A DNA stretch of 64,000 nucleotides from Rhodobacterales bacterium RIFCSPHIGHO2_02_FULL_62_130 (GTDB taxonomy: Bacteria > Pseudomonadota > Alphaproteobacteria > Rhodobacterales > Rhodobacteraceae), in the NCBI GenBank assembly GCA_001828855.1, contig MHZT01000034.1:310001-374000 (forward strand). The letters are read 5' to 3'. Below, one piece after another: positions 14,368-22,503 of this stretch. The stretch's first letter is position 1. Each line of letters begins with the position of its first letter. A program made the position numbers and the translations under genes. The notes beneath the pieces are model-generated. The model saw only the letters and a program-made list of their open reading frames with translations, had not been told where the DNA came from and ran no database searches.

Positions 14368-16920
14368 GTGCTCAGGTTTATCGGGTCCTTCTTCGGGGCC
14401 ATCTTTACGGCAATCACGCTGGGCATCCTGTTCGGTGCGCTGACCATTGGCGCGATCTTCTGGATCTATTCGTCGGATTTGCCCAGCCATGAAAGTCTGG
14501 CGCAATATACCCCCCCCACCATCAGCCGGATCTATTCCGGCGAGGGGCGGATTATTGACGAATTCGCGCAGGAACGCCGTTTGTTCGTGCCGATCGAAGA
14601 TATGCCCGAGATGGTGAAACATGCGTTTGTCTCGGCGGAGGACAAGCATTTCTACACCCACAAGGGCTATGACGTGACTGGCATGGCGGCGGCGTTCCGT
14701 GATGCAATTGTGTCGCGCGGGGCGAATATGCGCGGGGCTTCGACCATCACCCAGCAGGTGATGAAGAACTTTTTGCTGGATGGCAGCCGGTCGGTAGAGC
14801 GTAAGGTCAAGGAGATCATCCTTGCCTCGCGGCTGGAGGAAACGCTGTCGAAGGACAAGATCCTTGAGCTGTATCTGAACGAGATTTTCCTTGGCCAGAA
14901 CTCTTACGGGGTGGCGGCTGCGGCGCAGACCTATTTCAACAAGTCGCTGGCCGAGCTGACACCTGCCGAGGCTGCCACGCTGGCCTCGATGCCGAAGGCC
15001 CCTTCGGATTATCACCCCGTCACTGCCAAGGAAAAGCTGACGGAACGGCGCAACTATGTGCTGAACGAGATGTTCCAGAACGGCTATATCGACGAGGCGA
15101 CCTATCAGGAAAACCGTGCAGCACCCCTGTTGTCGGTGCAGAACGGCGATTACCCGTCTTTCCGCAAGGCCTTGCCGCCGCGCGATTATTTCACCGATGA
15201 AATCCGGCGGCAGTTGTCGGGGACGTTTGGCGAGGAAGAATTCTTTGGCGGCGGTCTGACCATCCGCGCCACCGCCGAACCCGAAATGCAGGAACTGGCC
15301 GCGCGTGCGCTGCGGCGCGGTCTTGAGAAATACGACCGCAATCAGGGTGTCTGGCGCGGCACCGGCAAGACCCTGCCCGCCGATGTGCTGGGCGGTGACT
15401 GGCGTGCAGGTTTGGCCGAAGTGGTCGACCTGCCGCGTGATGTCGAAGGCTGGCATGCCGCCGTTGTGCTGGAACTGGGCGACGAGACGGCCACGCTGGG
15501 CATCGAAGGCATCACCGAAGGCGATACCACCCTGCCGGCCGAGGATGTGACTTGGGCGCGCAAAAAGCTGCCCGATGGCAAGCTGGCCAAGAAGGCGCGG
15601 GTGCCGTCTGATCTGGTTGAAGTGGGCGATGTTGTGATGGTGCGCGCCATCACCAAGGACGAAGATGGCAGCTTCGTGCGCTGGTCCTTGCGGCAGGTGC
15701 CAGAGGTGCAGGGCGGCTTCATGGCGATGGACGTGAACACCGGCCGCGTGATCGCGATGCAGGGCGGCTTCAGCTATCAGGCCTCGGTGTTCAACCGCGC
15801 GACGCAAGCCACGCGGCAGCCCGGGTCGTCGTTCAAACCCTTCGTCTATGCCGCGGCGCTGGATTCTGGCTTTACCCCCGCCACCATCGTCGTGGACGCC
15901 CCGATTGAGGTGCAGACGCCGCAGGGGCTGTGGACGCCGAAGAACGCCTCGAACAAGTTCTACGGGCCGACGCCGTTGCGGACAGGGATCGAGCAGTCGC
16001 GCAACCTGATGACGATCCGTATCGCGCAGGAAATCGGCATGGACACCGTTGCGGGCTATGCCGAGAAATTCGGGGTCTATAGCCCGATGAACACGTTCCT
16101 TGCCAACGCCTTGGGGGCGCAGGAAACCACGCTTTACAAGATGGTCGCCGCCTATGCCATGTTCGCCAATGGCGGCGAACGGGTGGAGCCGACGCTGGTG
16201 GACCGTGTGCAGGACCGCTACGGCAAAACCATCTACCGCCATGACCAGCGTAAATGCGAGGATTGCACCTCGCCGCGTCTGCCCGAAGGTGATGGCGTCA
16301 CCATCGATTCCAACCGCGAACGGGTGATGGATGCGATCACCGCCTATCAACTGACCTCGATGATGGAAGGCGTTGTGCAGCGCGGTTCCGGCACAGGTGT
16401 CAGACTCCCCGTGCCGGTGGCGGGCAAGACCGGCACCACCAATGACGCCAAGGACGTGTGGTTCATCGGCTATACCTCGAACATCGTGGCGGGCTGCTAC
16501 ATGGGCTTTGACCAGCCGCGCAGCCTTGGGGCAGGGGCCTTTGGCGGCACGCTGTGCGTTCCGATCTTTCAGGAGTTCATGGCCGAGGCGGTGAAGAAAT
16601 ACGGCGGCACCAAGTTCAAACTGCCGCCGGGCGGCTATTTCCAGAAGATCGACCGCTTTACCGGCGCGAAGCTTGGCCCCGATGCCACGGGCGACAACGT
16701 GATTTCGGAATATTTCCGCGAGGGCGAAGAAGTGCTGTTCGGTCTGGATGCGCTGGTGGATGGCGGCTTTGCGATGGGGTCGAACCTGCCGCTCTTTGCC
16801 TATGGCGAAACCGACAGCGGCACGGAACAGGTGGACACTGTGACCACCTCGGACGGCAGCACCAAATCCGTGCCGAAGAAGGCCGATTTCGGCACGCTGT
16901 CTTCGGGGGGGCTTTACTAG
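14368..16920 (+). CDS. mrcA: Penicillin-binding protein 1A, bifunctional
   Basis: An 850-residue class A penicillin-binding protein that both polymerises glycan strands and cross-links them outside the inner membrane. An N-terminal transmembrane helix (about 10-35) is followed by the GT51 transglycosylase with catalytic Glu91 (AEDKHFYTHKGYD), an OB-like insert (about 300-445) and the transpeptidase with SSFK (Ser487, Lys490), SRN (544-546) and KTGT (687-690). I chose the GTG at 14368, which has AGGGG upstream and starts just before the membrane helix; an earlier in-frame ATG (14278) lies before the promoter and inside the end region of the previous gene. Confidence 0.93.
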   Translation: MLRFIGSFFGAIFTAITLGILFGALTIGAIFWIYSSDLPSHESLAQYTPPTISRIYSGEGRIIDEFAQERRLFVPIEDMPEMVKHAFVSAEDKHFYTHKGYDVTGMAAAFRDAIVSRGANMRGASTITQQVMKNFLLDGSRSVERKVKEIILASRLEETLSKDKILELYLNEIFLGQNSYGVAAAAQTYFNKSLAELTPAEAATLASMPKAPSDYHPVTAKEKLTERRNYVLNEMFQNGYIDEATYQENRAAPLLSVQNGDYPSFRKALPPRDYFTDEIRRQLSGTFGEEEFFGGGLTIRATAEPEMQELAARALRRGLEKYDRNQGVWRGTGKTLPADVLGGDWRAGLAEVVDLPRDVEGWHAAVVLELGDETATLGIEGITEGDTTLPAEDVTWARKKLPDGKLAKKARVPSDLVEVGDVVMVRAITKDEDGSFVRWSLRQVPEVQGGFMAMDVNTGRVIAMQGGFSYQASVFNRATQATRQPGSSFKPFVYAAALDSGFTPATIVVDAPIEVQTPQGLWTPKNASNKFYGPTPLRTGIEQSRNLMTIRIAQEIGMDTVAGYAEKFGVYSPMNTFLANALGAQETTLYKMVAAYAMFANGGERVEPTLVDRVQDRYGKTIYRHDQRKCEDCTSPRLPEGDGVTIDSNRERVMDAITAYQLTSMMEGVVQRGSGTGVRLPVPVAGKTGTTNDAKDVWFIGYTSNIVAGCYMGFDQPRSLGAGAFGGTLCVPIFQEFMAEAVKKYGGTKFKLPPGGYFQKIDRFTGAKLGPDATGDNVISEYFREGEEVLFGLDALVDGGFAMGSNLPLFAYGETDSGTEQVDTVTTSDGSTKSVPKKADFGTLSSGGLY

Positions 16921-17008
16921 CTCGCCCTGCCGGCCTTGCCCACCCTTGCCCGCACCCGATCAAGACGCTATCACCCGCCCCTAGACCCGTTTCAAGAAAG
17001 CCTGACCC

Positions 17009-18136
17009 ATGCGCTCGGAAACCCAGAACAATGTGGATGCCATTGCCAAATCGCTGAAGCTGTTGGGGCAGCGGATGGATTGGGAAACGGCACCCCACCG
17101 TCTGGAAGAGTTCGACGCGATGATCGAACAGCCCGACCTGTGGAACGATCCGGCCAAGGCGCAAAAGCTGATGCGCGAGCGGCAGGGGCTGCTGGATCAG
17201 GTTTCGACCTACAAGCTGATCGATTCCGGGTTGCGCGACAATGTGGAACTGATCGAGTTGGGCGAGGCCGAGGGTGACGCCGAAATCGTGACCGAGGCCG
17301 AAACCGCGCTGAAGGCGTTGGTGGAACTGGCCGCCGCGAAGGAGCTTGAGGCGTTGCTGGATGGCGAGGCCGATGGCAACGACACCTTCCTTGAAATCAA
17401 CGCAGGCGCGGGCGGCACTGAATCCTGCGACTGGGCCAGCATGTTGGCGCGGATGTATGTCCGCTGGGCCGAGAAAAAGGGCTACAAGGTTGAACTGCAA
17501 TCGGAAACCGACGGGGACGAGGCGGGCATCCGCAGCGCCGCCTACAAGATTTCCGGCAAGAATGCCTATGGCTGGCTGAAATCGGAATCGGGCGTGCATC
17601 GTCTGGTCCGCATCAGCCCCTACGATTCCGCTGCGCGCCGCCATACCTCGTTCTCGTCAGTCTGGGTTTACCCGGTGGTTGACGACAATATCGAGATCGA
17701 CATTCCCGACCGCGATATCCGCATCGATACCTACCGGTCATCCGGTGCCGGTGGTCAGCACGTCAACACCACCGACTCGGCGGTGCGGATCACCCACTTG
17801 CCGACGAATATCGTGGTGACATCCTCGATGAAGTCGCAGCACCAGAACCGCGAGGCCTGTATGATCGCCCTGCGCGCACGGCTGTATCAGCTTGAGTTGG
17901 ACCGCCGCAATGCCGCCATCAACGCCCAGCACGAAAGCAAGGGTGATGCGGGCTGGGGCAACCAGATCCGCTCTTACGTGTTGCAGCCCTACCAGATGGT
18001 GAAGGATCTGCGGACGGGCGTGGAAACCTCGGACACCCAAGGCGTGCTGGATGGCGATCTGGACCGCTTTATGGCGGCAACGCTGGCGATGGACGTGGCG
18101 GGCAAAAGCCGCGCCGAGGCCAACGCCGAAGATTAA
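17009..18136 (+). CDS. prfB: Peptide chain release factor 2
   Basis: A 375-residue RF2 that releases the peptide at UGA and UAA. The peptidyl-release motif GGQ is at 248-250 and the stop-recognition tripeptide is SPY (203-205) instead of the E. coli SPF, as I recall for other alphaproteobacteria. The frame is continuous from ATG, so the programmed +1 frameshift used in many bacteria to autoregulate RF2 is absent. A 44-base run starting at the Gln codon of GGQ (17756-17799) is identical to prfA. It is the last gene of the aminotransferase-amidase-PBP1A run. Confidence 0.97.
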   Translation: MRSETQNNVDAIAKSLKLLGQRMDWETAPHRLEEFDAMIEQPDLWNDPAKAQKLMRERQGLLDQVSTYKLIDSGLRDNVELIELGEAEGDAEIVTEAETALKALVELAAAKELEALLDGEADGNDTFLEINAGAGGTESCDWASMLARMYVRWAEKKGYKVELQSETDGDEAGIRSAAYKISGKNAYGWLKSESGVHRLVRISPYDSAARRHTSFSSVWVYPVVDDNIEIDIPDRDIRIDTYRSSGAGGQHVNTTDSAVRITHLPTNIVVTSSMKSQHQNREACMIALRARLYQLELDRRNAAINAQHESKGDAGWGNQIRSYVLQPYQMVKDLRTGVETSDTQGVLDGDLDRFMAATLAMDVAGKSRAEANAED

Positions 18137-18223
18137 GGCCGCGCCCCGCTTTGGTGGGGCAAAAATACATCTTTTTCAAACCCGTATCCCCCGCTTAGGC
18201 TTGGCCCAAACGGGGGGAATGGA

Positions 18224-19003
18224 ATGAATACCAAAGCGGCCGACAGGCCCGAAGTGCTGCATGTCGAGTTTTCCGATCTGCGGGCGGCCCTGCGGGGGGG
18301 CTGGCGCGACTTTATCACCGCCCCGCATTACGGGCTGTTCTTTGCCTGCTTTTACGTGGTGGGCGGCTGGCTGATCTGGTGGGCCGTCACCGCCAAGGGG
18401 CAAATCTGGTGGACGCTGCCCGCCAGCGCCGGTTTCCCCATCCTTGGCCCCTTCATTGCCTGCGGCATGTATGAAATCTCGCGCCGGCTTGAGGCGGGCG
18501 AGGCGCTGGACCGGCGCCAGATATTCACCGTGATCTTCCGGCAGAAAGATCGGCAAATCCCGTCGATGGCAGCGGTGATCGTGGTGTTTTTCCTGTTCTG
18601 GAACTTCCTTGCCCATATGATTTTCGCGCTGTTTCTGGGCAATGCCACGATGACGAATGTGTCATCGTCGCTGGCGGTGTTTCTGACACCGGAGGGGTTG
18701 CTGATGCTGGCGGTCGGAACGGCGGTGGGGGCGGTGTTTGCGACGCTGCTGTTTGCGCTGACGGTGGTCAGCCTGCCGATGCTGCTGGAGCGCGAGGTGG
18801 ATTTTGTCACCGCGATGCTGACCTCATTCGCGGTTGTCACCGAAAGCCCCGTGGTGATGCTGTCATGGGGCGCATTGATCGGGGTGCTGTTGTTTGTCGG
18901 CATGTTGCCGGGGTTTCTGGGGCTGTTTGTTGTGCTGCCGCTGCTGGGCCATGCGACGTGGCATCTCTATCGCCATGCCATCGCATGGGAGTTGCCGGAG
19001 TAA
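18224..19003 (+). CDS. DUF2189 family inner-membrane protein
   Basis: A 259-residue integral membrane protein with about six hydrophobic segments (near 37-55, 62-82, 110-135, 155-185, 205-222 and 224-248). The conserved blocks LRAALRGGWRDF, GPFIACGMYEISRRLE and LPMLLEREVDFVTAMLTS are those of the DUF2189 family, whose members often sit near respiratory oxidase genes; no function is established. ATG 18224 follows GGGGGGAATGGA. A bidirectional terminator separates it from bactofilin. Confidence 0.9.
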   Translation: MNTKAADRPEVLHVEFSDLRAALRGGWRDFITAPHYGLFFACFYVVGGWLIWWAVTAKGQIWWTLPASAGFPILGPFIACGMYEISRRLEAGEALDRRQIFTVIFRQKDRQIPSMAAVIVVFFLFWNFLAHMIFALFLGNATMTNVSSSLAVFLTPEGLLMLAVGTAVGAVFATLLFALTVVSLPMLLEREVDFVTAMLTSFAVVTESPVVMLSWGALIGVLLFVGMLPGFLGLFVVLPLLGHATWHLYRHAIAWELPE

Positions 19004-19006
19004 TGC

Positions 19007-19040
19007 AAAACGGGCGCAGCCTTGCGGTTGCGCCCGTTCT
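19007..19040. terminator. Bidirectional terminator between DUF2189 and bactofilin genes
   Basis: ACGGGCGCA and TGCGCCCGT form a 9-bp perfect stem with A-run and T-containing flanks, placed between two convergent genes. Confidence 0.8.
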
Positions 19041-19058
19041 GGATGGCTGTAAAGCAGA

Positions 19059-19568
19059 TTACGCTTCGTCGGCGGCAGGCGCGGGGGCTGCCACACGCGA
19101 TTGCGCGATGGGCGCGCGGCCAACCGCAAGCGGGTCGTCCTGACGCTGCACCGAACCTTCGAAATGCGCGCCGGATTCGATGGCGATGGTCTTGTGGATG
19201 ATGTCGCCTTCGACGCGGGCGGTCGAGGTCAGACGCACTTTCAAGCCGCGCACCTTGCCGATCACGCGGCCATTGACCACGATATCGTCGGCCACGATCT
19301 CACCCCGGATGGTGGCGGTTTCGCCCACGGTCAGCAGATGCGCGCGGATGTCGCCTTCGACAGTGCCTTCCACCTGAATGTCGCCGGTGGTGCGCAGATT
19401 GCCCACCACGGTCAGGTCGGCAGACAACACCGAGGCCGCAACCTTGCCCTTGGGGGCCGAGGGGGTAAAGTCCATCGAGGGTTTGTTCACTGGGGCCTCC
19501 GGCGCCTTGGGTTTATCGGCTTCGCCGGGCTTGGCACCGGGCTCGTTGATGCGGCTCTTAGAAAACAT
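19059..19568 (-). CDS. Bactofilin (polymer-forming cytoskeletal protein)
   Basis: A 169-residue bactofilin. The central beta-helical core (about 45-140) shows the regular short repeats VVGNLRTTGDIQVEGTVEGDI, GETATIRGEIVADDIVVNG and ARVEGDII; it is flanked by Pro/Ala/Lys-rich disordered tails. Bactofilins polymerise without nucleotide and act as scaffolds for cell-wall enzymes. It overlaps the M23 peptidase gene by 11 bases (ATGTTTTCTAA carries its start and the peptidase stop), so the two are translationally coupled, the usual bactofilin-LmdC-type partnership. Confidence 0.95.
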   Translation of the reverse strand: MFSKSRINEPGAKPGEADKPKAPEAPVNKPSMDFTPSAPKGKVAASVLSADLTVVGNLRTTGDIQVEGTVEGDIRAHLLTVGETATIRGEIVADDIVVNGRVIGKVRGLKVRLTSTARVEGDIIHKTIAIESGAHFEGSVQRQDDPLAVGRAPIAQSRVAAPAPAADEA

Positions 19569-20898
19569 TTTTGGCTGCCTTTATGAAGGTCATCGGATTG
19601 ACGGCGGACCCGCCGATGCGGATCTCATAGTGAAGGTGAGTGCCGGTAGACCGGCCCGAGTTGCCCATATCACCGATCAGATCACCGCGCGACACTTTTT
19701 GTCCCACGTCAACCCTGATCTGCGCCAAATGGGCATAGCGCGTTTCGATACCGAAGGCGTGCTTGATCTTGATCAGGCGACCATAGCCGTTTTCCCAGTT
19801 GGCGTAGGTCACAACTCCGTCAGCGGTGGCATAGATCGGGCTGCCATAGGCCCCGGCAAAATCCTGCCCCTCGTGCTGCCGAAAGCCGCGCCCCATCGGA
19901 TCATTCCGGCCGCCAAAGCCCGATGTATAGCGGACAGCGGTGCGGACCGGCATGGTAAAGGGCGCCTTGAAGGCCGCGATGCGATACATGTTCATCTCGT
20001 CCAGCCCCGCCAGAATGGCGTTGGCACGAATTTCCTCGGCCGAAGGCTGCTGGCCTTTGGTGGACAGAACGATCGGAGTCAGAGGGCCGCCCTGACCGGA
20101 GTAGCCCTTGCGGACCTGATCCAACAGCGTATCCGGCGACAGGCCTGCATCTTCGAACATCTTGGACAGCGGCTCGACCGAGACGGTCAAGGCTTCTTCC
20201 AACTGGGTGAAAATCACGTCGTTGCGGGTTTCAAGCGCGCGCTTTTCGGTGGCGATCTGTTCGGCGCGTTCGGCGGCCTTTGCGGCGGCGCCTTCCATCT
20301 GGTCGCGTTCCACCGCTGTGGAGCCAAGCGCCGAGGTCAGGATTTCCAGCGTGGCGACAGTATCTTCGGCGCGACCGGCTTCGGTGTGGCTGGCCCCTGC
20401 CTGTTCGTTCAGCGCCACGGTGACGCGCGCGGCTTCGTTGCGGGCCTCGTCGCGTTCCTTGATGGTGCGGCGCAGGGTGTTCTGGATCACGTCGATGCCG
20501 GTTTCCAGCTCGCGCCGACGGTCTTCGGAACTGAGCAAGCGCGCCTGCATCTGCGCCACCTGCGCCAAGGCAAGGTTAAAGCGTTCCTGCGCGCGCACGG
20601 CCTCTTCGACCCGCAGGTCGCGGTCATCCGACAGCGCGTTCAGCCGTTCCTCATACAAGGCCTGCTGGCGCTGCACCTGTTCGCGCGATGATCCCGCCGA
20701 GATCGAATCAAGCAACAGAATCGCGGTGGCCAGCACCATCCACGCCAAGGACAGCCCGCCGACCACAACAGCCACGGCCTGCGTGGCGGGGCGCAGGCGG
20801 ATAAAGCGGGTGTCGGTATCGGACTTCAGAAACAGCCGCTGCTCGGGGAAATATCCCTCAAGCACCGTGTTGATCCGAAAGGCAAGCCGCGTCAGCAA
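19558..20898 (-). CDS. M23 family metalloendopeptidase with coiled coil
   Basis: A 446-residue envelope protein: a short cytoplasmic N-terminus, a transmembrane helix (about 40-64), a long periplasmic coiled coil (about 70-235) and a C-terminal LytM/M23 domain. Zinc ligands His342 and Asp346 (RQHEGQDFAGA), His390 (RYAHL) and His423 (HLHYE) are all present, so it should be an active peptidoglycan endopeptidase and not a degenerate EnvC-like activator. The cytoplasmic N-terminus is the part that bactofilins are known to bind in related systems. It is the first gene of the pair with bactofilin. Confidence 0.94.
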   Translation of the reverse strand: MLTRLAFRINTVLEGYFPEQRLFLKSDTDTRFIRLRPATQAVAVVVGGLSLAWMVLATAILLLDSISAGSSREQVQRQQALYEERLNALSDDRDLRVEEAVRAQERFNLALAQVAQMQARLLSSEDRRRELETGIDVIQNTLRRTIKERDEARNEAARVTVALNEQAGASHTEAGRAEDTVATLEILTSALGSTAVERDQMEGAAAKAAERAEQIATEKRALETRNDVIFTQLEEALTVSVEPLSKMFEDAGLSPDTLLDQVRKGYSGQGGPLTPIVLSTKGQQPSAEEIRANAILAGLDEMNMYRIAAFKAPFTMPVRTAVRYTSGFGGRNDPMGRGFRQHEGQDFAGAYGSPIYATADGVVTYANWENGYGRLIKIKHAFGIETRYAHLAQIRVDVGQKVSRGDLIGDMGNSGRSTGTHLHYEIRIGGSAVNPMTFIKAAKNVF

Positions 20899-21040
20899 GG
20901 GTCAGACATCCGTTCCGCATTGGGGCCGCAGTCCGGCCGTGCTGTCCTGTCGATCAGGTTGCATCTACCTAGCCAGCGGTCGTCACGCTCGCAACAAATT
21001 TGACCGGATGGTGCGGAGGGGCGGGCGGAAACCGGCCCAT

Positions 21041-21060
21041 ATCGGCAAAATCTCGCCGAT
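21041..21060 (-). terminator. Possible terminator after the DUF455 gene
   Basis: ATCGGC and GCCGAT pair around an eight-base loop just beyond the DUF455 stop codon. There is no long T-run, so strength is doubtful. Confidence 0.4.
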
Positions 21061-21074
21061 CGGGGGCAAGAGCG

Positions 21075-21926
21075 TCACGCGCTGCGGTCGGTGTCGCGAC
21101 CGGACGGTTCGACCAGAGGCCAGTAGAAATCGGGCGGCATGCCAGCGTCGGCACGCTTTTCGGTGTTGAAAGGCGGTTTCAAGCCGCCGTGGAAATAGCG
21201 CCGCACAAGGCTGTGGAACACCTCTTTGGGGTCGGTCCCGTCGCGCCCGCACAGCCAGTTGAACCATTTCGATCCATAGGCCACGTGGCTGACCTCTTCA
21301 GCATAGATCACGTTCAGCGCGGCCAGCGCCTGCGCCTCACCCGCCTTGGCGAACAATTCGATCATGCCGGGGGTGACATCCAGCCCGCGCGCCTCAAGCA
21401 CCATTGGCACCACGGCAAGGCGTCCATGCAGGTCGGCGGCGGTGTCTTCGGCGGCCTGCCACATGAAGGCATGGGCGGGCATGGCACCGTAATGGCTGCC
21501 TAGCGCTTCAAGACAATCGCAGATCAGGTTGAAATGCTTGGATTCTTCATCCGCAGCCTTCACCCAGTCGTCATAGAAGCCCATAGGCATCGGCTGATCG
21601 GTAAAGCGCGCGATGATGTCCCAGTGCAGATCAACCGCGTTCAACTCGATATGGGCCACGGCATGCAGCAGGGCGATGCGGCCCGTGGGCGATCCGGGGC
21701 GGCGGCGCGGCACCTCGCGCGGGGGCAGAAGATCGGGTTTGGCGGGGCGCGACGGGCGGTCGGGCGGGGCGCATTGGCCCACGACCAAGGGCGCACCCGC
21801 CGCCCGCGCGGCAAACCACGTGGCGGCATGGGCATGTGACAGGGCCGTTTTCGCCCGCCCGTCGGCGGTCGTCAGCACCTGCACCGCCATTTCCGCCAGC
21901 GTCAGATTTGCCAGCGTTTGCGTCAC
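21075..21926 (-). CDS. DUF455 family ferritin-like protein
   Basis: A 283-residue protein with four-helix ferritin-like character. Candidate di-metal ligands occur as paired Glu/His motifs: HAVAHIELNAVDLHWD, AADEESKHF and AEEVSHVAYG. The family is widespread and related to the MiaE/rubrerythrin-like group, but no reaction has been established that I know of. Its start overlaps the Bcp stop by four bases (ATGA), so it is co-translated with a peroxiredoxin, which suggests a link to oxidative stress. Confidence 0.9.
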   Translation of the reverse strand: MTQTLANLTLAEMAVQVLTTADGRAKTALSHAHAATWFAARAAGAPLVVGQCAPPDRPSRPAKPDLLPPREVPRRRPGSPTGRIALLHAVAHIELNAVDLHWDIIARFTDQPMPMGFYDDWVKAADEESKHFNLICDCLEALGSHYGAMPAHAFMWQAAEDTAADLHGRLAVVPMVLEARGLDVTPGMIELFAKAGEAQALAALNVIYAEEVSHVAYGSKWFNWLCGRDGTDPKEVFHSLVRRYFHGGLKPPFNTEKRADAGMPPDFYWPLVEPSGRDTDRSA

Positions 21927-22384
21927 AGCGCGCGGACCGCGGCCAGAACCTCGTCAGCGTGGCCCTTGACCGAGACCTTGTTCCACACCCGCGCCACGAC
22001 GCCTGCGCCGTCGATCAGCACGGTGGTGCGTTCGATCCCCATGTAGGTCTTGCCATACATGCTTTTCTCAAGCCACACCCCGTAATCCTCGCAGGTGCTG
22101 CCGCCTTCGTCCGAGGCCAGCACAATCGACAACCCGTGCTTTTTGCAGAACTTGTCATGCGCCTTGACGGAATCCTTCGACAGTCCGATCACGGTGGCCC
22201 CTGCGGCAGTGAAATCGGCCAGACGGGCGGTGAAATCCTGCGCCTCAAGGGTGCAGCCGGGGGTGTCGTCCTTGGGGTAGAAATACAGCACCACCTTGCC
22301 GGGCCGCAGGTCGGACAGGGTGACGGTGCCGCCGCCATCGCGGGGCAGGGTGAAATCGGGGGCGATCTGGCCTTGGGTGATCAT
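21923..22384 (-). CDS. bcp: Thioredoxin-dependent peroxiredoxin (Bcp/PrxQ)
   Basis: A 153-residue peroxiredoxin that reduces hydrogen peroxide and organic peroxides in the cytoplasm. The active site is DDTPGCTLEAQDF with peroxidatic Cys44; the Cys five residues on that serves as resolving cysteine in E. coli Bcp is Ala/Gln here, but Cys80 and Cys98 are available. YFYPKDDTPGCT and the C-terminal ERTTVLIDGAG are typical. First gene of a two-gene unit with DUF455; the upstream region is shared with the divergent AsmA-like gene. Confidence 0.95.
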   Translation of the reverse strand: MITQGQIAPDFTLPRDGGGTVTLSDLRPGKVVLYFYPKDDTPGCTLEAQDFTARLADFTAAGATVIGLSKDSVKAHDKFCKKHGLSIVLASDEGGSTCEDYGVWLEKSMYGKTYMGIERTTVLIDGAGVVARVWNKVSVKGHADEVLAAVRAL

Positions 22385-22400
22385 GGGCGGCTCCTTGCCA

Positions 22401-22454
22401 TTGTGGTCACAACCCTTTGTGATCTAGTTGCCTTCAGGCAAAGATAAAGGCAAC
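22401..22454. promoter_or_regulatory. Inverted repeats between divergent bcp and AsmA-like genes
   Basis: TTGTGGTCACAA (22401-22412) has 5-bp arms, and GTTGCCTT (22427-22434) pairs with AAGGCAAC (22447-22454). Both are within the 119-base divergent intergenic region and could be operators or leader structure. I cannot match either to a known regulator. Confidence 0.35.
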
Positions 22455-22503
22455 CCCGACAAAGGCTTTGGTCTTGGGGATCGGCCTTCGGCAAGGAGCG
22501 GGA

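Noticed and set aside
17009-17100. Programmed frameshift site in prfB
   Set aside because: The reading frame is continuous from the ATG through the region where other bacteria have the in-frame TGA, and no CTTTGA-type slip site is seen.
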